A stretch of 64,000 bases of DNA, from contig JAFSCU010000043.1 of the NCBI GenBank assembly GCA_017436575.1, forward strand, positions 47,948 to 111,947, written 5' to 3'. The notes below the pieces were generated by a model. The model was given only the letters and a program-made list of their open reading frames with translations. It ran no database searches and had not been told where the DNA came from. Of the stretch, positions 38,495 through 47,139 are shown in pieces. The position numbers and the translations under genes were made by a program. The DNA is from Oscillospiraceae bacterium. Its GTDB lineage: Bacteria; Bacillota; Clostridia; Oscillospirales; Ruminococcaceae. Position 1 is the stretch's first letter. Every line of letters begins with the position of its first letter.

Positions 38495-38510
38495 TTATCA
38501 AGGTGAAACT

Positions 38511-39338
38511 ATGGATAAAACTATTGAAAGAATTTTAGATAAACTACCTCACGCTGTACAAACTTTCTGTGTTGAAAACTATGAAAGAAATATTACTGAA
38601 ATAAGAATACGACACGGATTTGATGTAAAGGTAGCTGTAAATGGCCAGTATATTGTTATAGAAAACAGCATAGCTGATAAATCGTTGATAGAAGATTTGT
38701 TTTATTTCTTTTGTGATGATACAGTTTCTGCATTTGAAGACCAGACAAGTCAGGGCTATGTTACATTGCCCGGTGGCCATAGGGTCGGCATATCAGGAAA
38801 ATTCAATTCAGATTTATATGGCAAAACTGTAGTCAGTGAGATACTGTCATTAAATATACGTCTTGCCGGATTTCATCCTGTACATATTAATAAAAAAGTA
38901 CTTGATTTTAATAAAGGACTTCTTATTGCAGGAAGCACGCATACCGGTAAAACAAATTTTATAAAAAATATCTGTAAATTGTTAAGCAATAAAAATATTG
39001 TAATCTGCGATGAAAGAAATGAGTTGTATTCACCGTTTCTTGATTGTGATTTTATAATTAACCAGCCTAAACATATTGCAGTTATGCAGGCTTTGAGAAC
39101 AATGAACCCTGATTATATAATCTGTGATGAAATTGGGTCAGACAATGAAACAACAGCTTTGCTTAATAGTCTTAACAGTGGTGTTGCTTTTGTATGTTCA
39201 GTTCATGCTGATAATATGCAATCATTAAAAAACAAGCCCAATATCAATGTTTTATTGAATTATGATGTATTTGACAAAATAGTATTTCTTGCCAGAAACG
39301 AAAATGATTTTTATATAAAGGAAGTATATGATTTATAA
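38511..39338 (+). CDS. spoIIIAA: Stage III sporulation protein AA (ATPase)
   Basis: Secretion-type ATPase that powers the SpoIIIA-SpoIIQ channel between mother cell and forespore. 275 aa; Walker A GSTHTGKT near residues 141-148, Walker B-like IICDEIG near 203. The start ATG 38511 follows AGGTGA; an upstream in-frame ATG inside the terminator is rejected. First of eight genes in the canonical order AA to AH. The P-loop has the unusual THT in place of the common PQT. Confidence 0.94.
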   Translation: MDKTIERILDKLPHAVQTFCVENYERNITEIRIRHGFDVKVAVNGQYIVIENSIADKSLIEDLFYFFCDDTVSAFEDQTSQGYVTLPGGHRVGISGKFNSDLYGKTVVSEILSLNIRLAGFHPVHINKKVLDFNKGLLIAGSTHTGKTNFIKNICKLLSNKNIVICDERNELYSPFLDCDFIINQPKHIAVMQALRTMNPDYIICDEIGSDNETTALLNSLNSGVAFVCSVHADNMQSLKNKPNINVLLNYDVFDKIVFLARNENDFYIKEVYDL

Positions 39339-39759
39339 ATTAATTGGTACAGTGCTTATAATACTGTCTGCAATGTATTTTATTTGTAGCAAATTGATTG
39401 TAACCTATTTTACATATATGTATCTTGAGGATGTTGTATGGATTTTAAGGCAGATGAAAAATGCATGTAGTATAGGAAAAACATACAATTCTGTTTATAG
39501 AAAAACCAAAAATTTAAGATATTACTGTTCAGATGGGCTTTCTTTGCTTGTAGACAAGAATCGGTCAATGACCAGCAAAGATATTTTGAATTCTACAGGA
39601 AAAAGAAGTAAAAGGGAAGAACAGGAATATTTGGATTACTCTATCGAAAAAATAGAAAATTTAAAAGCGGAATACAAAAACTATACTGATATAAACAAGA
39701 AAACATTTATTCTTACAGGTTTTTCTTTGGGACTAATAGTAGTAATTGTACTGATATAG
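39328..39759 (+). CDS. spoIIIAB: Stage III sporulation protein AB
   Basis: 143-residue membrane protein with an N-terminal and a C-terminal helix (residues 5-26 and 127-143) flanking a helical domain, the SpoIIIAB pattern related to type II secretion GspF proteins. It includes LEDVVWILRQM near residue 33 and the late KKTFILTGFSLGLIVVIVLI-like tail. It overlaps spoIIIAA by 11 nt. Somewhat shorter than the Bacillus protein. Confidence 0.9.
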   Translation: MIYKLIGTVLIILSAMYFICSKLIVTYFTYMYLEDVVWILRQMKNACSIGKTYNSVYRKTKNLRYYCSDGLSLLVDKNRSMTSKDILNSTGKRSKREEQEYLDYSIEKIENLKAEYKNYTDINKKTFILTGFSLGLIVVIVLI

Positions 39760-39769
39760 GAGTGATAAA

Positions 39770-39964
39770 ATGAATGTTGATTTAATTTTCAAAATAGCTG
39801 CAATAGGTATCATTGTTTCTGTGTTGAATCAGGTTCTGGTCAGGTCAGGCAGGGAAGACCAGGCAATGTTGACTACGCTGACAGGTTTGATAGTTGTTCT
39901 GACAATGGTTCTCAATCAGGTAAAAGAATTATTTATCACTATAAAATATTTATTCGAGCTGTAG
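39770..39964 (+). CDS. spoIIIAC: Stage III sporulation protein AC
   Basis: 64-residue, two-helix membrane protein. The segment IFKIAAIGIIVSVLNQVL and the QVKELFITIKYLF tail are typical of SpoIIIAC. AGGAG precedes the ATG by a normal distance. It lies 10 nt after spoIIIAB and 1 nt before spoIIIAD, with which it shares sequence character. Confidence 0.94.
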   Translation: MNVDLIFKIAAIGIIVSVLNQVLVRSGREDQAMLTTLTGLIVVLTMVLNQVKELFITIKYLFEL

Positions 39965-39965
39965 T

Positions 39966-40346
39966 ATGGAATTTATTAAAATATCACTTATTGTCTTTGT
40001 ATGTATCATACTGATAAATTGTTTGCCTGTATACGATAAATCAGTTGCTGCTATAGTAACTATTGCAGCATGCACTGTAATTATGATGACTATACTGAAT
40101 ACTGTTATTCCTGTTATAGTCAATATAAAAAACTTGTTTTCTGAAAATATAAATTTTGATTTGGGAATAATCTTCAAATGCATGGGTATCAGTATTATTA
40201 CACGGTTTGTTGCAGACCTTGCAACAGACAACGGTAACAAAGCGCTGGCAAACCGGATGATATTTGCAGGTAAAATAGCAATTATTGCGTTGGCCTTGCC
40301 TTTGTTTTCGCAGGTGCTTGAAATTATAGGAAAATTGATTGTATGA
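39966..40346 (+). CDS. spoIIIAD: Stage III sporulation protein AD
   Basis: 126-residue membrane protein with four hydrophobic segments. The family segment KCMGISIITRFVADLATDNGNKALA near residues 73-97 is clear (shown here in part: ITRFVADLATDNG). It overlaps spoIIIAE by 4 nt. With AC it forms part of the membrane base of the feeding-tube complex. Confidence 0.94.
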   Translation: MEFIKISLIVFVCIILINCLPVYDKSVAAIVTIAACTVIMMTILNTVIPVIVNIKNLFSENINFDLGIIFKCMGISIITRFVADLATDNGNKALANRMIFAGKIAIIALALPLFSQVLEIIGKLIV

Positions 40347-41401
40347 AAAAAATACTGACTGTAGTGATGGCTGCGTTGATGTTTGCTATACCGGTAAAAG
40401 CAAATGCAGCAGAAGAATTCACGGAAAAAATAAATGACCTGACGCAACAGTATATAGAAGATGCTGATATAACACGGATTACAATTTCGGATGTATTTAA
40501 CTATCTGTCAGATACAGTTAAAGAAAATATACGAGCGCCATTAAAACTTGGATTGAAAATGCTGGCTGTTATTTTTCTTTACAGTATCGTACAGGTGTTA
40601 TACGAGAACAAATATGGTGCAAATACTGTTTATCAAAGCCGGTGCACAGTGATTGTTTTTATAAATCTGTTAATGCCATTAAAGGATATTATTGAAATGG
40701 TAAGTGAAAACCTTTATTCTGTTAAAAACTTTATGATTAGTTTTCTGCCGGTATATGCAGGTATATCTATGGCTAGTGGTGAGATTTTTTCATCCCAGAT
40801 ATATACAGGCTTTTTCCTTTCAGCATTGGTTTTTATATCCAATTTATGTTTGAACATTATAATTCCATCTATTAAATTATATTTTGCTTTGATAATTTCA
40901 AATGCTTTGTCTACTTATATAAGATTAGGTACTGTAAGTGAATTCTATTCAAAAACAGTAAAGAATATAATGAAGATTTCAGTGTCAGTAATTTGCTTTA
41001 TATTGACAGTGCAGACGACAATCACTGGTGGTAAAGATACATTGGCGATAAAAGTAGGTAAACTTTTATCAGGAAGTACAGTACCTGTTATAGGTACTGC
41101 TTTACAGGAAGCGGTGGGAAGTGTTTACAGCAGTATGGAAACTATAAAAGGCTTCGCAGGTGCAGCAGGTCTGGTTACTATTGCCGCAATATTTGCTCCT
41201 TCGTTGATAATATTGGCGGTTTACTATTGCATAACCAATGTTTTATATATACGGTCGGATATTTTTGATGCAACATCTATAAAACTGTGTCTTAAAGGTT
41301 ACAATGATATAATCCGGTTAATTATTTCGGTAATTGTATTGTATATGGTTATGCTGATATTTGCGCTGACAATAATGATTTCAATTACAAATGGAGTATA
41401 A
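40343..41401 (+). CDS. spoIIIAE: Stage III sporulation protein AE
   Basis: Large polytopic membrane component (352 aa) of the SpoIIIA complex. A cleavable-looking signal sequence (residues 1-22, ending KANAAEEF) precedes a soluble stretch and six or more membrane helices. PLKLGLKMLAVIFLYSI and the TITGGKDTLAIKVGK segment near residue 225 are family-like. It overlaps spoIIIAD by 4 nt. Confidence 0.94.
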   Translation: MKKILTVVMAALMFAIPVKANAAEEFTEKINDLTQQYIEDADITRITISDVFNYLSDTVKENIRAPLKLGLKMLAVIFLYSIVQVLYENKYGANTVYQSRCTVIVFINLLMPLKDIIEMVSENLYSVKNFMISFLPVYAGISMASGEIFSSQIYTGFFLSALVFISNLCLNIIIPSIKLYFALIISNALSTYIRLGTVSEFYSKTVKNIMKISVSVICFILTVQTTITGGKDTLAIKVGKLLSGSTVPVIGTALQEAVGSVYSSMETIKGFAGAAGLVTIAAIFAPSLIILAVYYCITNVLYIRSDIFDATSIKLCLKGYNDIIRLIISVIVLYMVMLIFALTIMISITNGV

Positions 41402-41402
41402 A

Positions 41403-41837
41403 ATGGAGAGTTTATACAGAACAATTGGCTTGCTGTGTATTACAGGATATATAACAGGTATATTAAGTGAGTTTATACCATCTGGCTATACACGGAAAGC
41501 AATAAGACTTACTGTAGTAATTTATATTATCACTTCTTTATTTATACCTTTAGAGGATTTTACAGGCTTGTATAATTTTCAATATAACGATACAGAAGAT
41601 TATTCAGTTTATACCGAAAATTATGTTATTGAAAAAGCAGCTGAGGAACTGGAACGAACAATATCCAGGTCGTTGGCTGATAAAAATATATCCTATAATC
41701 AGATTGATGTGCATATACATAAACAAAGTGAAGGTTTGCAAATAGAAAGTATTTATATTTATGGGGTAGATAACATTCAGAAACCTTACGTTGAAAGCAT
41801 ACTTGCTTCCTATGATAACCTTATATTTGGAGATTAA
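41403..41837 (+). CDS. spoIIIAF: Stage III sporulation protein AF
   Basis: 144-residue protein with two N-terminal membrane helices (SLYRTIGLLCITGYITGIL, then IRLTVVIYIITSLFIP) and a C-terminal ring-building-motif-like domain. I choose ATG 41403, spaced 6 nt from GGAG (41393-41396); ATG 41391 lies within spoIIIAE and lacks a site. It is one nt after the spoIIIAE stop. Confidence 0.9.
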   Translation: MESLYRTIGLLCITGYITGILSEFIPSGYTRKAIRLTVVIYIITSLFIPLEDFTGLYNFQYNDTEDYSVYTENYVIEKAAEELERTISRSLADKNISYNQIDVHIHKQSEGLQIESIYIYGVDNIQKPYVESILASYDNLIFGD

Positions 41838-41838
41838 A

Positions 41839-42384
41839 ATGAAAGACGGTTTAAAAGACAAAATACAGTTATTCTATATAAAATACAGAGTAAACATTAT
41901 GTTGATTATGGGAGCTGTGGGTATACTGCTGCTTTCAGCAGATGATTTGATACCAAAGAAAATGCCTGTTTCATCTGATGAATATTCAATAACACAGTAT
42001 AGAACAGAAATGGAAAAACAATTGGAAAATGTATTGTCAATGGTTAATGGAGCCGGCCAGGTAAAGGTTATGATTACACTGGAAGGCAGCAGAGAAAATA
42101 TTTATGCATGGCAGGAAAAAACATCTGTTGATGAAAAATCAGACCCTGAGTCTTCGTTTGAAGCCTTTACGAAAAGAGAGACCTATGAAAATGAAATAGT
42201 GATGGTCAATGCAGGAAGCGATAAAACTGCCCTGATAGAAAAAACAATGGAACCAGTGGTACAGGGGGTTGTTGTCGTGTGCCAGGGTGCAGATGATATA
42301 AAAGTTACAAGTGATATTACAAATGCTGTAAGTGTTGCACTTAATGTGACATCCAACAGGATTTGTGTAATAAAAATGGATTAG
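41839..42384 (+). CDS. spoIIIAG: Stage III sporulation protein AG
   Basis: 181-residue single-pass protein that forms the large extracellular ring of the channel in Bacillus. The membrane helix is at residues about 16-33; the ring-building domain includes VNGAGQVKVMITLEGSREN and GVVVVCQGADDIKVTSDIT. Start ATG 41839 follows GGAG; a longer ORF start at 41791 lies inside spoIIIAF. Two nt separate it from spoIIIAF. Confidence 0.92.
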   Translation: MKDGLKDKIQLFYIKYRVNIMLIMGAVGILLLSADDLIPKKMPVSSDEYSITQYRTEMEKQLENVLSMVNGAGQVKVMITLEGSRENIYAWQEKTSVDEKSDPESSFEAFTKRETYENEIVMVNAGSDKTALIEKTMEPVVQGVVVVCQGADDIKVTSDITNAVSVALNVTSNRICVIKMD

Positions 42385-42398
42385 TCAGGAGGAAAACT

Positions 42399-42998
42399 AT
42401 GAAAAACATACATAAACAAAGAAAGGCATCGTTGTTATTATTGAGTTTTGCAATGGTGCTGGCGGTTTATCTGAACTGGCAATATGCTCGTGTAGGTTCT
42501 GATACATATATACTTACAGATGATCTTACACAGCAGATGAATACTCAGGTAACAGATGAAACAGATATGCTGAAAACACAGGAAGATTATGAAACAAAAA
42601 ATTATGGTGATGCACAGCTGGTTTCTACTACAAAGTCTGACAGTGACAAATATTTTGAACAGGCCAGACTTTCACGTCAGAAAACCAGAGACGAAGCACT
42701 GGATACATTGCAGAAAACTTTAAAAAATGCAAAGCTTTCTGATACCGAGAAAAAACAGGCAACTGAAAAACTGGCGCAGATTATTCGGAATATGACCAGT
42801 GAAACAGATATAGAGAATATGGTAAAAGCAAAAGGCTTCCGGGATTGCGTGGCAAGTATAACAGATGAAAAAATAAGCCTTGCAGTGCGGCCTGTAAAAG
42901 GAGAACTGTCAAAAGCTGATGTTTCAAAAATCAGGGATGTTGTTCTTGCCAAAACCACAATATCTTCACAAAATATTGTTGTTGTAGAAGTAAATTAG
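42399..42998 (+). CDS. spoIIIAH: Stage III sporulation protein AH
   Basis: 199-residue protein with one N-terminal membrane helix (residues 9-26) and a YscJ/FliF-like ring domain facing the intermembrane space, where SpoIIIAH pairs with forespore SpoIIQ. The coiled region SRQKTRDEALDTLQKTLKNA precedes the domain, which ends with SSQNIVVVEVN. AGGAGG precedes ATG 42399. Last gene of the operon. Confidence 0.93.
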   Translation: MKNIHKQRKASLLLLSFAMVLAVYLNWQYARVGSDTYILTDDLTQQMNTQVTDETDMLKTQEDYETKNYGDAQLVSTTKSDSDKYFEQARLSRQKTRDEALDTLQKTLKNAKLSDTEKKQATEKLAQIIRNMTSETDIENMVKAKGFRDCVASITDEKISLAVRPVKGELSKADVSKIRDVVLAKTTISSQNIVVVEVN

Positions 42999-43000
42999 TG

Positions 43001-43029
43001 TTGTTATATTTATGCAATAGTGGTATAAT
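43001..43029 (+). promoter_or_regulatory. Promoter of the Asp23-nusB-to-recN gene set
   Basis: TTGTTA (43001-43006), 17-nt spacer, TATAAT (43024-43029) preceded by TGG (extended -10). The leader to the first ATG is about 90 nt. Confidence 0.75.
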
Positions 43030-43125
43030 ATTAAATAATCAAATGCAAAATTTACAGGATATATTCAAAATCTTGCAAATTATACAATAAGCATTAGTTT
43101 TAAATTATACAGGAGGCAACAATAT

Positions 43126-43485
43126 ATGGAATTAAAAAACACAGTTAAACAAGAAGGCGGCCTTAAAATTTCTGTCACTGTAATTGAAAAAATTGCCAAA
43201 ATTGCAGCTATGGAAGTTGAAGGTATCAGTAACGTTTCTGTTGGTTCATCAGGCGTGAAAGGTTTTCTTGCAAAAACTAATCTGCCAAAAGCAGTAGAAG
43301 TAAATATGTTTGATGGCGTTGCTGATATTACAGTTCATGTTGTGGTAAAATATGGTGTTAAACTGCCTGTGCTGTGCAAGGAAGTTCAGCAAGCAGTAAA
43401 AGCCAATGTACAGAATATGACAGACATTACTGTTTCAAAAGTAAATGTGGCTGTTACAGGTGTAGAATCAATCACACAGGAATAA
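43126..43485 (+). CDS. Asp23/Gls24 family envelope stress response protein (YqhY-like)
   Basis: 119-residue Asp23 (DUF322) protein. Typical segments: GGLKISVTVIEKIAKIAAMEVEG at the start (in part KISVTVIEKIA), VNMFDGVADITVHVVVKYGV, and late VQNMTDITVSKVNVAVTGV. AGGAGG precedes the ATG. The YqhY homologue in Bacillus sits between accBC and nusB and affects acetyl-CoA carboxylase; accBC are absent here, but the nusB link is kept. Confidence 0.93.
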   Translation: MELKNTVKQEGGLKISVTVIEKIAKIAAMEVEGISNVSVGSSGVKGFLAKTNLPKAVEVNMFDGVADITVHVVVKYGVKLPVLCKEVQQAVKANVQNMTDITVSKVNVAVTGVESITQE

Positions 43486-43519
43486 TAAGATCCGAAAAAG
43501 GATATAAGGGAAAGAAAAA

Positions 43520-43933
43520 ATGACAAGACATAAATCAAGAGAAAATGCATTTATTGCAGTTTTTGAGGCAAGTTTCAGCGCAAATGACCTTGATGATATT
43601 CTGGCAGTAACACAGGAACTGCCAGAATATGAAGAATATATGCTGGACAAATTTGCGCTTAATCTTATCAAAACTTACTATGACCATGCAGATGAAGTAA
43701 ATGAAATGATTCAGTCCAAACTGAAAAATTGGAGCTCCAACCGTATTTCACGTGTTTGCAGCGCTATTCTTCGTCTGTCAGCAGCTGAAATGATGTTTTC
43801 ACCGGAAGACATGGACAGTGTAATTATCAATGAAGCTGTTGAAATCTGCAAAAAATTTGCAGGCGATAACGACTATCAGTTTGTAAATGGCGTTCTTGGT
43901 GCTGTTTCAAAAGAACTGCGTGGCAATAAATAA
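43520..43933 (+). CDS. nusB: Transcription antitermination factor NusB
   Basis: 137-residue all-helical RNA-binding protein that, with NusE/S10, assembles the rRNA antitermination complex. Family features: RHKSRENAFIAVFEASF start, LKNWSSNRISRVCSAILRLSAAEM and INEAVEICKKFAGDNDYQFVNGVLG. The stop codon shares its last base with the ATG of the next gene. Confidence 0.95.
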   Translation: MTRHKSRENAFIAVFEASFSANDLDDILAVTQELPEYEEYMLDKFALNLIKTYYDHADEVNEMIQSKLKNWSSNRISRVCSAILRLSAAEMMFSPEDMDSVIINEAVEICKKFAGDNDYQFVNGVLGAVSKELRGNK

Positions 43934-44856
43934 TGATTACCCTTGGAATTGATACCAGCAATTATGCAACTTCTGTTGCTTTGGTGGACAATGACACTCA
44001 TCAGGTGATATTTTCTGAAAAAAGATTTTTATCTGTTGATGAAGGGAAAATAGGTTTGCGCCAGCAACAGGCTTTGTTTGAGCATATTAAAAATCTCACC
44101 AATATCTTTTCTTCATTTAAAGGAGTGGATATTGGTGCTGTTGGCGTTTCTGTAAGGCCTAAGGATGAAGATAATTCATATATGCCATGTTTTCTGGCAG
44201 GAAAAATGAGTGCCTATTCTATCGGTGGTGCAATGAATTTACCTGTTATAGAATCTTCACATCAGACAGGTCATCTTGCAAGTGCTCTATTTGATCTTAA
44301 CAAGCCAGAACTTTTCGACAGAACACTGCTTATGCTTCATGTTTCTGGCGGTACAACCGATATTCTGTTGGCAGAAAATGGTATTGTTAAGAAGTCATTA
44401 GGTTCTTCAATGGATTTGTTTGCAGGGCAGGCAGTAGACAGGCTTGGAGTAAAACTGGGGTTTCCGTTTCCGGCAGGGCAATATGTTTCTGACCTTGCTG
44501 AAAAATGTGAAGAAAAGATTCCAAAGCCTAAAATCAGTGTAAAAGGTTATAACTGTAATTTATCAGGTCTTGAAAATCAGTGTGATAAATTGTTGGCCCA
44601 GGGATATACAAGAGAATATGTATGTAAATATTGTCTGACTTTTGTGGCACATACACTGATTAAAATGATAAAAAATGTAAAAGAAGACTTGGGTGATATT
44701 CCGTTGGTGCTTGCAGGCGGCGTAATGAGTTCTACTGTTATAAAAAAGATTGTGACGGAAAAGTTGCCGGATGCAATGTTTGTAAAACCTCAGTTTTCCA
44801 GCGACAATGCCATAGGTGTGGCGGTAAATGCATACAGGAAGGTAACAAATGGTTGA
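43933..44856 (+). CDS. TsaD/Kae1-like (peptidase M22 family) protein
   Basis: 307-residue ASKHA-fold protein of the TsaD/Kae1 family: GIDTSNYATSVAL at residues 4-16, metal-binding His110 and His114 in SSHQTGH, SGGTTD at 138-143, LGSSMDLFAGQAVDRLG, and late GGVMSS. True TsaD makes t6A in tRNA and is longer (about 340 aa) with HxEGH and a longer GGNT-type loop. This looks like the paralogue found in clostridial nusB-xseA operons; its function is unknown. It overlaps nusB by 1 nt and xseA by 8 nt. It could still be the only TsaD in the genome. Confidence 0.82.
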   Translation: MITLGIDTSNYATSVALVDNDTHQVIFSEKRFLSVDEGKIGLRQQQALFEHIKNLTNIFSSFKGVDIGAVGVSVRPKDEDNSYMPCFLAGKMSAYSIGGAMNLPVIESSHQTGHLASALFDLNKPELFDRTLLMLHVSGGTTDILLAENGIVKKSLGSSMDLFAGQAVDRLGVKLGFPFPAGQYVSDLAEKCEEKIPKPKISVKGYNCNLSGLENQCDKLLAQGYTREYVCKYCLTFVAHTLIKMIKNVKEDLGDIPLVLAGGVMSSTVIKKIVTEKLPDAMFVKPQFSSDNAIGVAVNAYRKVTNG

Positions 44857-46051
44857 TATTTTATCCGTTACATCACTTAACTTATATGTAAAATCAATAC
44901 TTGAAAATGATTCAAACCTTACGAATATAGCAGTTGAAGGTGAACTTTCAAACTTTAAAAAATATCCTTCAGGTCACTGTTATTTCACTTTAAAAGATGA
45001 AAAATCCAGCATAAAAGCTGTTATGTTCCAAAGTTATACCAGAGGTTTAAGTTTTGTACCGGAAAACGGTATGAAAGTTTTGGTCAGAGGTAAGGTGTCT
45101 CTTTATGAAAGAGATGGTGCATACCAGCTTTATGTAACAAATATGTTTCCAAGTGGTGCGGGTGCATATCAGCTTGCTTTTGACAGATTAAAAGAAAAAC
45201 TGGAAAAAGAAGGTCTTTTTGACATTGCGAAAAAGAAACCTTTGCCACGGATTCCATTTAAAATAGGTGTGGCAACATCATCCAAAGGTGCTGCACTTCA
45301 TGACATTATCAGCACAGCACAGCGTAGGTTTCCCTGTGCAGAAATAATTCTTGCACCTTGTATGGTACAGGGAGCAGAGGCTGAACCAACAATTATCAAT
45401 GCTATAAAACAACTTGATTCCATTGAAGACATAGATGTTATTATAATTACCCGTGGCGGTGGCAGCAAAGAAGATTTATGGGTATTCAACAGTGAGATGA
45501 TTGCAAGAACTGCTTTTGCCTGTAAAAAGCCAACTGTCAGTGCCATAGGACATGAAATAGACTTTTCCATACTGGATTTCGTATGTGATGTCAGGGCAGC
45601 AACACCGACACAGGCAGCAGAAATAGTTTTGCCAGATGTTTATTCTTTGAAAATGCAACTGTCATCTATGGAAAGAACAAACTTAAGACTGATAAATCAA
45701 AGTTTTGAACAATATAAAAATAAATTGGCATTAATTGAAAAATCAGATGGTTTCAGCTATGTGAAAAATGCTGTGAATTACAATAAAAATGTAATATCAA
45801 CAATTGAAAGCAGTATCAAACTGTCTATAGACAGAAAGCTTTCTGTTTTAAATCAGCAAATAAATGCTAGAACACAGATTCTTGAAAACCAGAGCCCTTT
45901 GAATAATCTTAAAAAGGGTTATGCGATGATTTACAAAGATGAAACAGCTGTAAAGAACTATGACTTTACAGTTGGCGAATCCGCTAAAATAGTGACTTTC
46001 AGCCAGGAACTTGACTGCAAAATCACAAAAGCTAAAAGAAGGAAACAATAA
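44849..46051 (+). CDS. xseA: Exodeoxyribonuclease VII large subunit
   Basis: Catalytic subunit (400 aa) of ExoVII, which digests single-stranded DNA from both ends. N-terminal OB fold (VEGELSNFKKYPSGHCYFTLKD near residue 28, shown in part NFKKYPSGHCYF), catalytic ITRGGGSKEDLWVFN near 192-206, then AIGHEIDF and a long coiled coil (270-345). It overlaps the TsaD-like gene by 8 nt; xseB follows after 5 nt. Confidence 0.96.
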   Translation: MVDILSVTSLNLYVKSILENDSNLTNIAVEGELSNFKKYPSGHCYFTLKDEKSSIKAVMFQSYTRGLSFVPENGMKVLVRGKVSLYERDGAYQLYVTNMFPSGAGAYQLAFDRLKEKLEKEGLFDIAKKKPLPRIPFKIGVATSSKGAALHDIISTAQRRFPCAEIILAPCMVQGAEAEPTIINAIKQLDSIEDIDVIIITRGGGSKEDLWVFNSEMIARTAFACKKPTVSAIGHEIDFSILDFVCDVRAATPTQAAEIVLPDVYSLKMQLSSMERTNLRLINQSFEQYKNKLALIEKSDGFSYVKNAVNYNKNVISTIESSIKLSIDRKLSVLNQQINARTQILENQSPLNNLKKGYAMIYKDETAVKNYDFTVGESAKIVTFSQELDCKITKAKRRKQ

Positions 46052-46056
46052 TTTTT

Positions 46057-46254
46057 ATGAAGCAAACATTTGAATCTGCAATGGCCAGACTGGAAGAAAT
46101 ATCAGAAATTCTGGCAGAAAACAATGTTACATTGGATGAATCCCTGAAGCTTTATGCTGAAGGAGTAAAACTTTTGAAGTTCTGCAACTCCAAACTGGAA
46201 CAGGCACAGATAAAAATCAGGGATATAGAAGGCAATCCATTGGAGGTAGAATAA
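46057..46254 (+). CDS. xseB: Exodeoxyribonuclease VII small subunit
   Basis: 65-residue helical-hairpin subunit that coats the XseA coiled coils. FESAMARLEEISEILAEN and LDESLKLYAEGVKLLKFC are the family blocks. ispA begins one base after its stop codon, a tight coupling seen widely in Firmicutes. Confidence 0.95.
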   Translation: MKQTFESAMARLEEISEILAENNVTLDESLKLYAEGVKLLKFCNSKLEQAQIKIRDIEGNPLEVE

Positions 46255-46255
46255 T

Positions 46256-47128
46256 ATGGACACAAAAATCTATATTGATGCCATAGAAAAAGAACTTGCA
46301 GCTTGCTGTGATGAATTCTTTTATAAAAAGTCTTCTGTTGCAGATGCTGCCAGATATTCATTACTTAATGCAGGTAAAAGAATAAGAGCTGTTTTATTGT
46401 TTATGACAGCAGAGATGTGTGGTAAAGACTGGAAAAATTATCTTCGTCTTGCCAGTGCGGTGGAAATGATTCATTGTTATTCTTTGATCCACGATGACCT
46501 GCCGTGTATGGATAATGATGATATGCGCCGTGGCAAACCTTCCTGTCATAAAGCTTTTGGCGAAGACACTGCTTTGCTGGCGGGGGATGCCCTTATAGGT
46601 CTCGGCCTTGAAACTATTGTTAATGATGAAAAAATCGACGATATTTCAAAAATCAAGGCTATGAAAGCTATTACAAGAGCAATGGGTCCTATGGGAATGA
46701 TTTATGGTCAGGAACTGGACCTTGAATATGAAAATAAAACTGCTGACAAGGTTATTCTGGATACAATTCATCGTCATAAAACAGGCAGAATGATTTCTTT
46801 ATGTGGTAAGCTGGGCAGTATTGATTCACAGCTTACAGATAATCAGAAAGATGCACTGGAACTGTTTTTTGACAATATAGGTCTGGTTTTTCAGATTGTT
46901 GACGACATTCTGGATGTTGAAGGCAATCAGGAACAGCTTGGCAAACCTGTAGGCAGTGACAGTGAAAACAATAAATCTACTTTTATTACCCTTTATGGTC
47001 TTGACCAGTCAAAGGCAATAGCAAATCAATTGACACAGCAGGCAAATGAAGCGCTTTCTGGTGCATTTGGTGAAAAATCACATGCATTGCTGGAATACAC
47101 TTCCTACCTGTTGAACAGAAAAAAATAG
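46256..47128 (+). CDS. ispA: Polyprenyl synthetase family protein (farnesyl diphosphate synthase)
   Basis: Trans-prenyltransferase (290 aa) making C15 farnesyl diphosphate from DMAPP/GPP and IPP. First Asp-rich motif DDLPCMDNDD near residues 79-88 and second FQIVDDILDVEG near 212; GKRIRAVLL near 37. The two residues inserted in the first motif are typical of bacterial short-chain enzymes. Its product feeds UppS (6473). GGAGG precedes the ATG inside xseB. Confidence 0.94.
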   Translation: MDTKIYIDAIEKELAACCDEFFYKKSSVADAARYSLLNAGKRIRAVLLFMTAEMCGKDWKNYLRLASAVEMIHCYSLIHDDLPCMDNDDMRRGKPSCHKAFGEDTALLAGDALIGLGLETIVNDEKIDDISKIKAMKAITRAMGPMGMIYGQELDLEYENKTADKVILDTIHRHKTGRMISLCGKLGSIDSQLTDNQKDALELFFDNIGLVFQIVDDILDVEGNQEQLGKPVGSDSENNKSTFITLYGLDQSKAIANQLTQQANEALSGAFGEKSHALLEYTSYLLNRKK

Positions 47129-47139
47129 GATTTTAAAAT

